Source: Cellvibrio sp. pealriver (lineage in GTDB: Bacteria > Pseudomonadota > Gammaproteobacteria > Pseudomonadales > Cellvibrionaceae). From it: a DNA stretch of 64,000 nucleotides. The position numbers and the translations under genes are program-made. Location: positions 2,137,149 to 2,201,148 of the forward strand of contig NZ_KQ236688.1 in the NCBI RefSeq assembly GCF_001183545.1, read 5' to 3'. Shown one piece after another: positions 26,185 to 35,331 of this stretch; within the stretch, counting starts at the first letter, position 1, and every line of letters begins with the position of its first letter. Under the pieces are notes generated by a model, which had not been told where the DNA came from, did not search any database, and worked only from the letters and a program-made list of their open reading frames with translations.

Positions 26185-27021
26185 ATGCCCAACACCTCCA
26201 TCACTCAAGCAGCCGATTACATCCAACAAGCCGATGCGCTTATCATCGCTGCTGGTGCAGGCATGGGTGTGGATTCGGGTTTGCCGGATTTTCGGGGCAA
26301 CGAGGGATTTTGGAAGGCCTACCCTGCCCTTGCAAAAGCGAAAATGGATTTTACGCAAGCGGCGTCGCCCGATACATTTGTGCGCGATGTGAAATTGGCT
26401 TGGGGATTTTATGGGCACCGGCTCGCACTTTATCGCAATACTATTCCCCACGAAGGCTTTGCGATTTTAAAACGCTGGGGCGAAAGCAAAGCGAAAGGTT
26501 ATTCGGTATTTACCAGTAATGTGGATGGGCAATTTCAAAAAGCAGGTTTCGCTGCGGATAATATTTACGAGTGCCACGGCTCTATTCATCACTTGCAATG
26601 TCTTGAACCCTGCTCCGCTACTATTTGGGAGGCAAATTCATTCTTGCCTGAAGTCGATCACGAACAGTGTCAGCTTATTAATAAGCCTCCGCTGTGCCCC
26701 TATTGCAACCAAATCGCGCGGCCAAATATTTTAATGTTTGGCGATTGGGGTTGGATTAGCGATAGATCGGATCAGCAAGCCGAGCAATTACAGCTCTGGT
26801 TGCAGCGCTGTAATAATCCGGTGGTGATTGAGCTAGGTGCAGGCACACATATTCCATCGGTGCGCCGCTTTTCCGAGCAGGTCGTAAACAGTTTTAATGG
26901 CAAATTAATTCGCATTAATCCGCGCGATTATGAAGTACCGCTCCAAAATGCGGTGGGTATTAGCATGGGAGCGAAAGCGGGATTGATCGCCATTGAACAA
27001 GTCATCAAGCCCCAACAATAA
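26185..27021 (+). CDS. Sir2-family NAD-dependent protein deacylase
   Basis: This 278-residue sirtuin removes acyl groups from lysines using NAD. GAGMGVDSGLPDFRG (24-38) and TSNVDGQFQKAG bind NAD. His131 in CHGSIHH is the catalytic base. Cys139, Cys143, Cys171 and Cys174 form the zinc site. ATG at 26185 with AGGA upstream was chosen over a TTG at 26164. It is a compact, complete enzyme of ordinary composition, so it looks like a host metabolic sirtuin and not a defence Sir2. yigZ follows. Confidence 0.88.
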   Translation: MPNTSITQAADYIQQADALIIAAGAGMGVDSGLPDFRGNEGFWKAYPALAKAKMDFTQAASPDTFVRDVKLAWGFYGHRLALYRNTIPHEGFAILKRWGESKAKGYSVFTSNVDGQFQKAGFAADNIYECHGSIHHLQCLEPCSATIWEANSFLPEVDHEQCQLINKPPLCPYCNQIARPNILMFGDWGWISDRSDQQAEQLQLWLQRCNNPVVIELGAGTHIPSVRRFSEQVVNSFNGKLIRINPRDYEVPLQNAVGISMGAKAGLIAIEQVIKPQQ

Positions 27022-27055
27022 TAGCCGCACAGGCTACCGCCATATTGGAAACACA

Positions 27056-27670
27056 ATGCCCACCTACACCATCCTATCCACCGCTGTTGAATCCACCACC
27101 GAAGAAAAAAACAGTGAGTTCATTACTTTTTTGCATCCGGTTACTTCGCGTGAAGAGGCGATGGTGTGGGTGGAGGTTTATCGCAAGCAGTATCCGGATG
27201 CGGCGCATGTGTGTTGGGCGTATGTGATTGGCAATACGCGGCAGCCGTTAACACAGGCGTTTAGTGATGACGGTGAGCCTTCGGGTACGGCGGGTAAGCC
27301 GATGCTGCATGTATTAACCGAGCGCGATGTGGGCAATTCGCTCGCGGTAGTGGTGCGTTATTTTGGTGGGGTGAAGTTGGGTGCAGGTGGTTTGGTGCGG
27401 GCGTATTCCGGTGCGGTGTCGCAGGCGGTGAATGCGGCGGTATTGGTTGCGGTTACGCCCAAGGTGGAATGTATTGTCAGCGTGGATTTTGCGCGTGAGG
27501 CGAAGGTTCGCCACCTGGTTAACCAATTTCAGGGCGAGATACTGGCGGTGGATTACGCGGCGCAGGTGAGTTTGCAGATCCGTTTGGAAGAGGCGCAGCT
27601 GGATGCGTTTAGTGTGCAGGTGGTGAATGAAACGGCGGGCACGGCGATAGTGAAGTTGAATTTCTTTTAA
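27056..27670 (+). CDS. yigZ: YigZ/IMPACT-family protein
   Basis: From the ATG at 27056 the product is 204 residues, the usual family length. The UPF0029 core is clear: KNSEFITFLHPV, then DAAHVCWAYVIG, then SDDGEPSGTAGKPML and VVVRYFGGVKLGAGGLVRAYSGAV. Family members are implicated in translation-related stress in eukaryotes (IMPACT). The bacterial role is not settled. Confidence 0.9.
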   Translation: MPTYTILSTAVESTTEEKNSEFITFLHPVTSREEAMVWVEVYRKQYPDAAHVCWAYVIGNTRQPLTQAFSDDGEPSGTAGKPMLHVLTERDVGNSLAVVVRYFGGVKLGAGGLVRAYSGAVSQAVNAAVLVAVTPKVECIVSVDFAREAKVRHLVNQFQGEILAVDYAAQVSLQIRLEEAQLDAFSVQVVNETAGTAIVKLNFF

Positions 27671-27776
27671 AAATAATTTTCTCTCCTGTCGAATTCCGAC
27701 AGCCTGCTTCGACTACTCTACAGAACACCTCAGTACACAAACATCCATCTCAATTTTTAATGAAGGAGAACGCGTT

Positions 27777-28631
27777 ATGAAAGTCATGGTTATGGTTAAA
27801 GCATCGCCCGGTTCTGAAGCAGGCAAAATGCCGAGCGAGGCGCTGCTCAATGCAATGGGCCAATTTAATGAAGAATTGGTGAAGGCTGGCATTATGGAAT
27901 CTGGCGATGGATTAAAGCCCAGCAGCGAAGGTTTTCGTGTGCGTTTTAGTGGCGATAAACGCGTTGTCACCACTGGCCCTTTCACTGAAACCAATGAGCT
28001 GATTGCCGGTTATTGGATTTGGAATGTGAACTCCATGGAAGAAGCGATTGAGTGGGTAAAGAAATGCCCTAACCCGATGGAAGATGAAGACTCTGATATT
28101 GAAATTCGCACATTTTATACGATGGAGGATTTTGCCGAGGCCGATGTAGATGGCAAAGCGGCTGCACATGAAGACGCACTGCGCCAAACCATTGCGATGC
28201 GTAAAGTGCAGGTAAATAATTATTTATTTTTCTCTGGCCGTTGCGATGAAGCACTCGCATTTTATAAACAACATTTAAGTGCAGAGGTTAAATTTTTAAT
28301 CCGCTTTAACGAAAGCCCCGACCCTATGCCAGAAGGTGTATTGCAGCCGGGTTTTGAAAACAAAGTGATGCACGCTGAATTCAGCTTGGGCAATGTGGAT
28401 ATCATGGCATCGGATGGTTGTAACGATGCCGAAACATTCAGCGGTTTTCGCATCGCACTGAATGTTAACGATGAAGCCGAAGCGCGCCGTATTTTTGCCG
28501 CACTGGCCAGCAATGGCGGCAAAGTGGATATGCCGTTAATGAAAACCTTTTGGTCGCCGTTGTATGGGCAAGTCACTGACCAATTTGGTGTTGGTTGGAT
28601 GGTGATGCTGCCAGGTGAAGAGCCAGCATAA
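27777..28631 (+). CDS. YCII-related / VOC (PhnB-like) two-domain fusion
   Basis: This 284-residue protein is built of two usually separate modules. Residues 1 to about 120 are a YCII/DGPF domain (MKVMVMVKASPGSEAGKMP, VTTGPFTETNELIAGYWIW). Residues about 145-280 are a PhnB-like glyoxalase/vicinal-oxygen-chelate domain (VNNYLFFSGRCDEALAFYK, FSLGNVDIMASDG, FGVGWMVML). AAGGAG precedes the ATG. Both families are found near sigma factors or as small enzymes of unknown substrate. The joined form is unusual and no function can be given. Confidence 0.85.
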   Translation: MKVMVMVKASPGSEAGKMPSEALLNAMGQFNEELVKAGIMESGDGLKPSSEGFRVRFSGDKRVVTTGPFTETNELIAGYWIWNVNSMEEAIEWVKKCPNPMEDEDSDIEIRTFYTMEDFAEADVDGKAAAHEDALRQTIAMRKVQVNNYLFFSGRCDEALAFYKQHLSAEVKFLIRFNESPDPMPEGVLQPGFENKVMHAEFSLGNVDIMASDGCNDAETFSGFRIALNVNDEAEARRIFAALASNGGKVDMPLMKTFWSPLYGQVTDQFGVGWMVMLPGEEPA

Positions 28632-28657
28632 AAGCAGGCGCTTTATAAAGATGTATA

Positions 28658-28692
28658 TTCACGCTGTGCTGGCACGAACAGCACAGCGTGAA
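28658..28692. terminator. 13-bp perfect hairpin downstream of the YCII-VOC gene
   Basis: TTCACGCTGTGCT (28658-28670) pairs with AGCACAGCGTGAA (28680-28692) around a 9-nt loop. There is no U-tract on the plus strand. It lies between convergent genes and may act as a 3'-end structure for either. Confidence 0.45.
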
Positions 28693-28749
28693 AAATAGAA
28701 ACAATGTGAAAAAAATAGAAGCAGTATGAAAAAATAAAAACAATAAACA

Positions 28750-29049
28750 TTAAACCGGCGTGTTTTTCTTTTTATTTTGCAAATGCGTAATGCGCCACCA
28801 GGTGAGCAGCGCTGCCACGGCGGGCACGGCAAATACCAGCAGAAATATCGGCAGCTCTTGCATAAAAGTGTAACCCGCGTAGTGGATACCCACCCACATA
28901 TTGATCGCGGCAATCACAAACCACAGCGGCACAAATACCACCAATGCTTTTGCGATGGGTTTAACGCCCTCGCCACCAAACACGCGCGCAACCAATTGGC
29001 AAAAAAACAACAGAACAAAACCGCCAACCAAAACCATCAGTGTGTGCAT
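28750..29049 (-). CDS. Small multi-spanning membrane protein of unknown function
   Basis: This 99-residue, strongly hydrophobic protein has three likely membrane helices (about 2-22, 34-56 and 64-86) and a basic C-terminal tail NKKKN. I do not recognise a family with confidence. It lies 24 bp downstream of the hybrid kinase on the same strand and could be its last cotranscribed gene. Confidence 0.65.
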   Translation of the reverse strand: MHTLMVLVGGFVLLFFCQLVARVFGGEGVKPIAKALVVFVPLWFVIAAINMWVGIHYAGYTFMQELPIFLLVFAVPAVAALLTWWRITHLQNKKKNTPV

Positions 29050-29073
29050 AGCAACCTCGTTATCTTGTCTGTG

Positions 29074-32000
29074 TTAATGCGACGGCAAATTTAATCCCCG
29101 CGCAACCAATTCCACCATGGCGATTAACTCGTCATCTAATTTATCGACCATGTCCTGCTGCCATTCGCCGTTATGTAATGCCTGCTCAAGTTGAAAACAA
29201 TTCACTTCCAGTTGGTTCATTCCCAAACTGCCCGCAAGGGACTTCAGCGAATGCACCTGGTTAAGTGCCTCTGCTGGATTTTTTTCCAGCAATACGGGTA
29301 GCTGCGCCGGGAATTCTGCCCGCTCATGGGCAAAGCGTTCAAGCAAGCGCCGGTAGAGTTTTTCATTGCCCATTAAATTATGCAGAGCGCGTTGGGTGTC
29401 TATACCCGCGTTGTGCAAAAACTCCATACTGCCCGCACTGGAAACCAATTCCGGCGCTACACGGCAGGCGTGCCCCCACTGCTCCAGTACGCGGCGCAAC
29501 TGTGCTGGTTCAATCGGCTTGGATAGATAATCATCCATACCGGCTGCCAGATAGGTCTCTTTATCGCCGGGCAAGGCATTGGCTGTGACAGCAATAATAG
29601 GCAGATGTTTGCCTATTGCCAGCTCGCGGATACGTGCCGTGGTTTCTACACCGTCCATGCCGGGCAGTTGGATGTCCATCAGCACTACATCAAATGGCTG
29701 CTGTGCTAATGCCTGCTGCTGGAGCGCGGCAAGCGCCTCGGGGCCAGACCCGACACACATCACCTCTGCGCCCATGGATTCCAGCAGTGAGAAAATAATT
29801 TCCTGATTGAGCAGGTTGTCTTCCACTACCAGTATTTTGCAACTGATTGCGGCCGATACAGGATCGGGCACATTGGGTTGTATCAATGGAGCAATAGTTT
29901 GCGGGCGTGCCTTTTCCAACTGCACACGCAGGCGAAAACTACTGCCGTGACCGGGCGCGCTTTGTACATCGATACGCGCATTCATGAGATCCGCCAGGTT
30001 TTTACAGATGGACAAGCCCAAGCCGGTGCCTTCAAAACGGCGCGCGCTGGACGAATCGACCTGCTGGAAAGGTTGGAACAGTTTGGCCTGTTTTTCAGCA
30101 TCAATCCCGATACCGGTATCCTGTACTTCAAACAGAACTTCAACCCGATCCTCCCAATCACGCACTTTGAAGGCATTGATACTGATGCTGCCCTGATCGG
30201 TAAATTTCACCGCATTGGCGCAGAAGTTAATCAGGATCTGCCCCAGCCGCAAGGCATCGCCCAACAACAGTGAAGGGATTTTTTCATCGATATTCACATT
30301 GACGGCTAGCCCTTTGGCGGCCGCTTTTTCCCACACCTGATCTACGGTTTTATCGATCAATTGCACAACCGAGAATTCACTGTGGTCAAGGCTGAGCTTG
30401 CCCGCTTCCATGCGCGAGAAATTCAGTATGTCGTTCACAATGTCCAATAAATGCTCGCCCGAGCCGCGCATTTTTTCCAGATAAGTGCGCTGTTTTGCTT
30501 CCGGTTTATTGGCGAGCGCCACATGGGCAAGGCCAATGATGGCATTGAGCGGGGTGCGGATTTCATGGCTCATATTGGCGAGGAATTCTGCCTTGCTTTG
30601 CGATGCCGCCAGTGCTGCATCTTTGGCGGCCATTAATTCGCGGGTGCGCTCGTCAATCATCTGCTCCAGATTTTGGTTGACCTCTTCCATCCGCTGGGTG
30701 GCGACAATGCGCTCGGTCACATCCACCCAAATACAGGTAATCGCCTGCGGCTCCTGGTCTTGCCCATGTACGATGGGAAAACGCACGATGCGGTAATAGC
30801 GCGGGCTGCCGTCCGGGTGCTTAAGTTCGGATACCACATCTTTCCAATAAGAATCCGCCCCAACCTGCTCTTCAGCTTGCAAGAGCGGCTTGAGCCAATT
30901 GGGCGCAGCAATATGGTGCAGATCAACCCCCAGCAGGTCATGCTCATCCAGCATCAGCAAACTGCAAAACGCCGGATTCACCATAATCAGGCGATGGTCC
31001 ATCGAGGTCATATGAGTGGCGGCGGGCAAATTGTCCAGCAGCGAGCGGAAGCGCCCTTCGCGGATGGCCAGACGGCGGCGGTTGACCATCCCCGTAATCG
31101 TCAGCAGGATAATCAACAGGTTCGCACTCACACTCAAACCGATAATGATATTGCGCGATGCCTGATAAGGAGCCATTGCCTCGCTGATATCTTGCTCGAC
31201 AATCACCCCCAATTCCATTTCATCGATCCAGCGCCCTGCACCCGCGACCTTCACGCCGCGATAATCCTCATAACCTACCTTCACTAGCCCCGCTTCATGG
31301 TTGATCAGGAAGCCCACCATGTCGGTCAGCGGGCCAGCATCACTACTGTTGGCAGCGCGGCGCACTTTCTCGCCCAATCCGATCAGCGGTTGACCATGGC
31401 TGCTGTCATTATGGAAACGCAGCGGCGTCATCAGCCGACCGTGGTTATCAATTGCATAAATTTCACCGGAACCACCGGTGCGGCCTTTAAAAAAAATTGG
31501 GAAAAAACTGGCCTGGGTATTAAAACGCAAGCAGAAGTACCCGGGTGCAGTCACCCCGGGTTCAAGCAGAACACACATGTTTTGCATGAGCGTGCCCGCA
31601 GGTTGCGTTCCGCGCGGCCCTGAAATCGGGCGCAAGGCCGCAACCGGGCGCGAAATAGCCGGGTGGTTTGCCAGTGCTTTATCCAGAACCTCATGGGTCT
31701 CGGCGAGCTGGACTTTTTGTTTGTGGTAATTCTCTGAACTGGCTGCAACCAAAATACGTTCATGGTTAATCACCGAAAAGCCATCAAAGCCCATAACCAT
31801 TAGCACCGGGTACAACCATTCGCGCAGGGCTTCATGGGTCGCTGGGTTATCGCCTTTCTCCAGCAAAACCTGCCTCAGTAAATTTTTGCCTTGGGATGAA
31901 TTAGCCAGCATCTGGATGGCAGCGACATTCTGCTGCTGCCAGATAGTGATCAGTTCAGAGAAAGAATTCAGCGAGGTTTGCAGGTGTTCGCGGATCACCC

Positions 32001-32163
32001 GCTCCTGGCTGGCGTGGATATGGCGCAATGCAACGGCGGTAAAAAAAAACAGCAGTGCTATCGCTAGCACTGCTGATATCAGGGGGGGATTGACCAGCGA
32101 GACAAATGAAAAATAACGCTTTAACCGGGATTTTTGCACTACCCGGAACTTGAAGTTCGGCAT
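29074..32163 (-). CDS. Membrane hybrid sensor histidine kinase (PAS-HisKA-HATPase-REC-HPt)
   Basis: This is a 1,029-residue phosphorelay kinase. One membrane helix is near residues 28-48, followed by a periplasmic sensor region of about 280 residues and a second helix near 335-358. A PAS domain follows (about 370-485). HisKA contains FLANMSHEIRTPLNAIIGL with His533. The ATPase domain ends in GTGLGLSICKNL. The receiver has Asp830 in VLMDIQLPGMDG, and the C-terminal HPt has His971 in HSLKSLAGSLG. Its start overlaps the REC-EAL gene by 25 bp, so the two are translationally coupled. The signal sensed is unknown; the output probably includes cyclic-di-GMP breakdown through the upstream EAL protein. 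Confidence 0.93.
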   Translation of the reverse strand: MPNFKFRVVQKSRLKRYFSFVSLVNPPLISAVLAIALLFFFTAVALRHIHASQERVIREHLQTSLNSFSELITIWQQQNVAAIQMLANSSQGKNLLRQVLLEKGDNPATHEALREWLYPVLMVMGFDGFSVINHERILVAASSENYHKQKVQLAETHEVLDKALANHPAISRPVAALRPISGPRGTQPAGTLMQNMCVLLEPGVTAPGYFCLRFNTQASFFPIFFKGRTGGSGEIYAIDNHGRLMTPLRFHNDSSHGQPLIGLGEKVRRAANSSDAGPLTDMVGFLINHEAGLVKVGYEDYRGVKVAGAGRWIDEMELGVIVEQDISEAMAPYQASRNIIIGLSVSANLLIILLTITGMVNRRRLAIREGRFRSLLDNLPAATHMTSMDHRLIMVNPAFCSLLMLDEHDLLGVDLHHIAAPNWLKPLLQAEEQVGADSYWKDVVSELKHPDGSPRYYRIVRFPIVHGQDQEPQAITCIWVDVTERIVATQRMEEVNQNLEQMIDERTRELMAAKDAALAASQSKAEFLANMSHEIRTPLNAIIGLAHVALANKPEAKQRTYLEKMRGSGEHLLDIVNDILNFSRMEAGKLSLDHSEFSVVQLIDKTVDQVWEKAAAKGLAVNVNIDEKIPSLLLGDALRLGQILINFCANAVKFTDQGSISINAFKVRDWEDRVEVLFEVQDTGIGIDAEKQAKLFQPFQQVDSSSARRFEGTGLGLSICKNLADLMNARIDVQSAPGHGSSFRLRVQLEKARPQTIAPLIQPNVPDPVSAAISCKILVVEDNLLNQEIIFSLLESMGAEVMCVGSGPEALAALQQQALAQQPFDVVLMDIQLPGMDGVETTARIRELAIGKHLPIIAVTANALPGDKETYLAAGMDDYLSKPIEPAQLRRVLEQWGHACRVAPELVSSAGSMEFLHNAGIDTQRALHNLMGNEKLYRRLLERFAHERAEFPAQLPVLLEKNPAEALNQVHSLKSLAGSLGMNQLEVNCFQLEQALHNGEWQQDMVDKLDDELIAMVELVARGLNLPSH

Positions 32164-33419
32164 ATGGCTAACTTACGTTGTAGATCCTGATCGACCCAGC
32201 TCATCAAATCGCGCCCGGACATAGGGCGCGCCAGCAGGAAACCCTGAGCCTGTTTACAACCCAGGCTTTTGAGCAAGTGTAGCTCGGCTTCTGTCTCTAC
32301 ACCTTCGGCAACCGTACTTATTCCCAGGCGATGCCCTAATTCGATGGCCGATTTCAAAATATTGCGCATGTATTGCCGCTCGGGCGCCCCCTGAATGAAG
32401 GAGCGATCGATCTTCAACTCGGAAAACGGAAAGCGCGACAACTGCTGCATGGATGAAAACCCGGTGCCGTAGTCATCAATGGAAATACCAAAACCTTTCA
32501 GGCGCAGGCGGCTGATGGTTGCCAGTGCCGCGGGTAAATCCACCACTAACGCACTCTCGGTAATTTCAAAGGTAATGTAATGCGCGGGGATTCCCTGGCG
32601 AATCACCCGTTGGATAATTTCATTGGCGAGATTAAATTCCGCGAGGGACTTGGCCGAAAGATTGATCGCCACCGGAATGTATTGCCCCTGCTCCCACCAC
32701 TCATTCATGTCCTGTAGCACTTGCTCCAGCACGGATAAGGTCAGGGCACCAATCAAACCATGTTCTTCTGCAAGCGGGATAAACACTGCGGGCGAAATCC
32801 ATTCGCTTTTGGCATTTTGCCAACGCGCCAAGGCTTCTACACCGGCAATCTGCAGCGATTCCAGATCCACCTTGGGCTGGTAATGCACTTGTATTTGAGC
32901 CTGGTCGATAGCAAGGCTCAGCTGCGCCGCATCGGCTGATGCCGGTTTCTGGGTAGAGAGGATTTCTTCGGCGCTAACACCAATACTGTATTTGGTCAGG
33001 GCATCGGCCAGGTCAACCGGATTGACTGGCTTACGGAATGCGCCCAACAGCGACACGCCCAGCGCTTCGGCCATAGTGGCAACCGCACTGATCAGAACTT
33101 CATCGGAACTGCTGGCGAGGACAACGGCGGGTTTGTTGGGCAAGAGTGCCAATTGCTGCAAGACTTCAATGCCGTCCATAACTGGCATTTCCAAATCCAG
33201 CAACATGACCGCAGGGGTCTCTTCCATCTGCGCCAACTGATCCAGTGCAAGCCTGCCGTTGGCAGCCTCATATACACGGCTTACCCCGAAGGCTTTCAAG
33301 CACAAATGGGCACTGTATCTGTGCATGCTGCTGTCATCCACTACCATCACGCCCTGCTGATGGATCTGCCTGTGCAAATCAATCGTCTCCAGAGTGGTCG
33401 AGGTATTGAGTGAAATCAT
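32139..33419 (-). CDS. Response regulator with EAL phosphodiesterase domain
   Basis: A receiver domain with phospho-acceptor in VMLLDLEMPVMDG is joined to an EAL domain (VEALARWQ, DDYGTGFSS, ELKIDRSFIQG, TVAEGVET). All core residues for cyclic-di-GMP hydrolysis appear present. ATG at 33419 was chosen (426 residues, opening MISLNTSTTLE) because the receiver then begins at a normal distance. An in-frame ATG at 33515 adds 32 residues and nearly abuts the cheR stop. It is the middle gene of a cheR-EAL-kinase operon. Confidence 0.92.
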   Translation of the reverse strand: MISLNTSTTLETIDLHRQIHQQGVMVVDDSSMHRYSAHLCLKAFGVSRVYEAANGRLALDQLAQMEETPAVMLLDLEMPVMDGIEVLQQLALLPNKPAVVLASSSDEVLISAVATMAEALGVSLLGAFRKPVNPVDLADALTKYSIGVSAEEILSTQKPASADAAQLSLAIDQAQIQVHYQPKVDLESLQIAGVEALARWQNAKSEWISPAVFIPLAEEHGLIGALTLSVLEQVLQDMNEWWEQGQYIPVAINLSAKSLAEFNLANEIIQRVIRQGIPAHYITFEITESALVVDLPAALATISRLRLKGFGISIDDYGTGFSSMQQLSRFPFSELKIDRSFIQGAPERQYMRNILKSAIELGHRLGISTVAEGVETEAELHLLKSLGCKQAQGFLLARPMSGRDLMSWVDQDLQRKLAICRTSSSG

Positions 33420-33518
33420 AGGTTGCTCTCTAGCCTCAAAATCGCTGTTGAAAAGGTGCGGAAAGATAACAGCTTTACGCAAACTTAGGGATACCGCGAG
33501 GGTATTCACAATCATTCA

Positions 33519-34361
33519 TTACACCGCTAACTTTTGTAGAACCTGTACAGCGTCTGCTGGTTTGCGATAAATCGATGGACGTATCGTCGTCAATTTAAGA
33601 TTTAAACCCGTTATGCTTTCGCAATGACCAAGAATCAACCAGCCACCAGGGCGCAAGCATTGCAGCAAATTCTCAATCACTTTTTGCTTGGTAGGCTGGT
33701 CAAAATAAATCAGGACATTGCGCAAAAAAATCACATCAAATTGTTCGTCATTTTTACGTGTATGCATCAAATTATGTTGCTCAAAACGGATGCGTGAACG
33801 CAGTGAAGGCACGACTGCCAACATACCTTCGTATTCACCAATACCTCGGCGACAATAATTTTTTAAGTAATTTGCCGGAATATGATCAATGCGCTCAGCG
33901 CGGTAAACACCGGTGCGCGCGTGCTCAAGTACTTTGCCGGAAATATCGGTTGCCAAAATATCCCAGTCGGTTTTACCCATCACATCGGATAACACCATTG
34001 CAATGCTGTGGGGCTCTTCACCGGTAGAGGATGCTGCACACCATACACGCATCGGCTTGTTGCGTTGTTGCGGAATAATCTGGTCGCGCAAAAATTCAAA
34101 ATGCGCAGGCTCGCGGAAAAAATAAGTTTCATTTGTGGTGAGCAAATCCAGCATGGTGCTGCGCTCTTGCGCACCTTCAGGGCTGGACACATACGCAAAA
34201 TAAGCTTCGTAGGTTTTGTGGCCATACAACTCAAGACGACGCCAGAGGCGGCCAGTGACCAAGGCCGTTTTATCATTACCAATCACAATACCCGCAGTGC
34301 GATAAACGTAATCGCGGATTTTGTGGAACGCAAAGGGGCTGATGTCGTTATGTGTACTCAT
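33519..34361 (-). CDS. cheR: CheR-type protein-glutamate methyltransferase
   Basis: This 280-residue SAM-dependent methyltransferase adds methyl groups to glutamates of chemoreceptor-like proteins. The N-terminal helical domain includes TNETYFFREPAHFEFLRD. The SAM site is AASSTGEEPHSIAM. VIFLRNVLIYFD and the end of the fold (GGWLILGHCES) are typical. No cheB or receptor gene is nearby; instead it leads an operon with a REC-EAL protein and a hybrid kinase, so it may be a sensory-module CheR and not the main chemotaxis enzyme. Confidence 0.92.
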   Translation of the reverse strand: MSTHNDISPFAFHKIRDYVYRTAGIVIGNDKTALVTGRLWRRLELYGHKTYEAYFAYVSSPEGAQERSTMLDLLTTNETYFFREPAHFEFLRDQIIPQQRNKPMRVWCAASSTGEEPHSIAMVLSDVMGKTDWDILATDISGKVLEHARTGVYRAERIDHIPANYLKNYCRRGIGEYEGMLAVVPSLRSRIRFEQHNLMHTRKNDEQFDVIFLRNVLIYFDQPTKQKVIENLLQCLRPGGWLILGHCESITGLNLKLTTIRPSIYRKPADAVQVLQKLAV

Positions 34362-34545
34362 AATCCTGTATCGCTAACTAAGTGGACATTATGGGCACAG
34401 GTCAGTGCCAACTCCGGGAATTCCTTGATTAACCAGCAGGTGATTCGCCGTTTCGCGGTTCACCTTCATTGGTTCCCAGTGTGGCGGTTTGGCAAAAAAG
34501 CGGTGAGAGTAAAACTACTCACCTGAGGTGGGGGAAAACCCCTAA

Positions 34546-35169
34546 TTAGCGGCTGGCAGCCAACTGCATGAAGTCGCGCATCAGCTCCATAGCGGAGTTC
34601 ACGCGCAGCTTTTCCATAATGCGCGCGCGGTGGTTTTCCACGGTGCGCACACTCAGGTTGAGCTTGTGGGCGATGTCTTTACTGGGCAGGCCATCGAGTA
34701 CGGCTTGCAGGACTTCCTGTTCTTTGGGGGTGAGCAGCGCGATGCGCGCCTCGCGGGTGGATAAATCCATGCGTTTTTGATGCAACTGGCGGCTGAGCGA
34801 TAAAGCAGCCTGCAGCTTTTCCAGAAACTGGTGGCCATTGATGGGCTTCTCGACAAAATCAAATGCGCCCTGTTTCATCGCCTCTACCGCCGCACTGACC
34901 TCGGCATAGCCGGTGACAATAATCAGCGGTGGCGGCACCGGATAGCGCTGCTGCAGGACTTTATGCAGCTGCAAACCACTCACACCGGGCATGCGCATGT
35001 CAGTAATTACGCACTCGCAGGGGCGTGGGGTGTAGGCATCCAAAAAGGCTTCGGCGCTCTCGAAACACACGGGTTCTACCCCTATGGGTTCTACAATGCC
35101 ACTCATTAATTCGAGGGTGATACTGTCGTCGTCAATCAGATATGCCGTTGCTATAGCCGTTTTACTCAT
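34546..35169 (-). CDS. FixJ/NarL-type response regulator (REC-LuxR HTH)
   Basis: This 207-residue regulator has receiver Asp57 in CVITDMRMPGVSG and a C-terminal LuxR helix-turn-helix (about 140-200: LTPKEQEVLQAVLDGLPSKDIA, then SVRTVENHRARIMEKL). The pattern is of the FixJ/TtrR group. It lies 184 bp upstream of cheR on the same strand and could control that signalling operon or be the output of its kinase. No terminator is evident in the gap. Confidence 0.9.
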   Translation of the reverse strand: MSKTAIATAYLIDDDSITLELMSGIVEPIGVEPVCFESAEAFLDAYTPRPCECVITDMRMPGVSGLQLHKVLQQRYPVPPPLIIVTGYAEVSAAVEAMKQGAFDFVEKPINGHQFLEKLQAALSLSRQLHQKRMDLSTREARIALLTPKEQEVLQAVLDGLPSKDIAHKLNLSVRTVENHRARIMEKLRVNSAMELMRDFMQLAASR

Positions 35170-35331
35170 GAAACACTCGTGATCCTGTCAATTAAATTGG
35201 CACCAAAATGAGTGTAGCAGAACCCCGGCGCATTACCCGGTGATTAGCCTGTTTGCGCTTGCATCTGCGCCTTATGTCCGTTAAAAAGCCGCCACTTTTT
35301 GAACATATTCTCTCTATACGTTGGTTTGCCC

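Noticed and set aside
26185..27021. Sir2 as part of the defence cassette
   Set aside because: Its composition is like the host, it has a complete zinc site and usual sirtuin size, and it is separated from the AT-rich block by a hairpin and its own ribosome-binding site. A link cannot be excluded but is not supported.
30673..31287. A 204-residue open frame on the plus strand
   Set aside because: It is antisense to the clear hybrid kinase gene, has no family motif, and its composition (many His and Gln) is that of a shadow frame.
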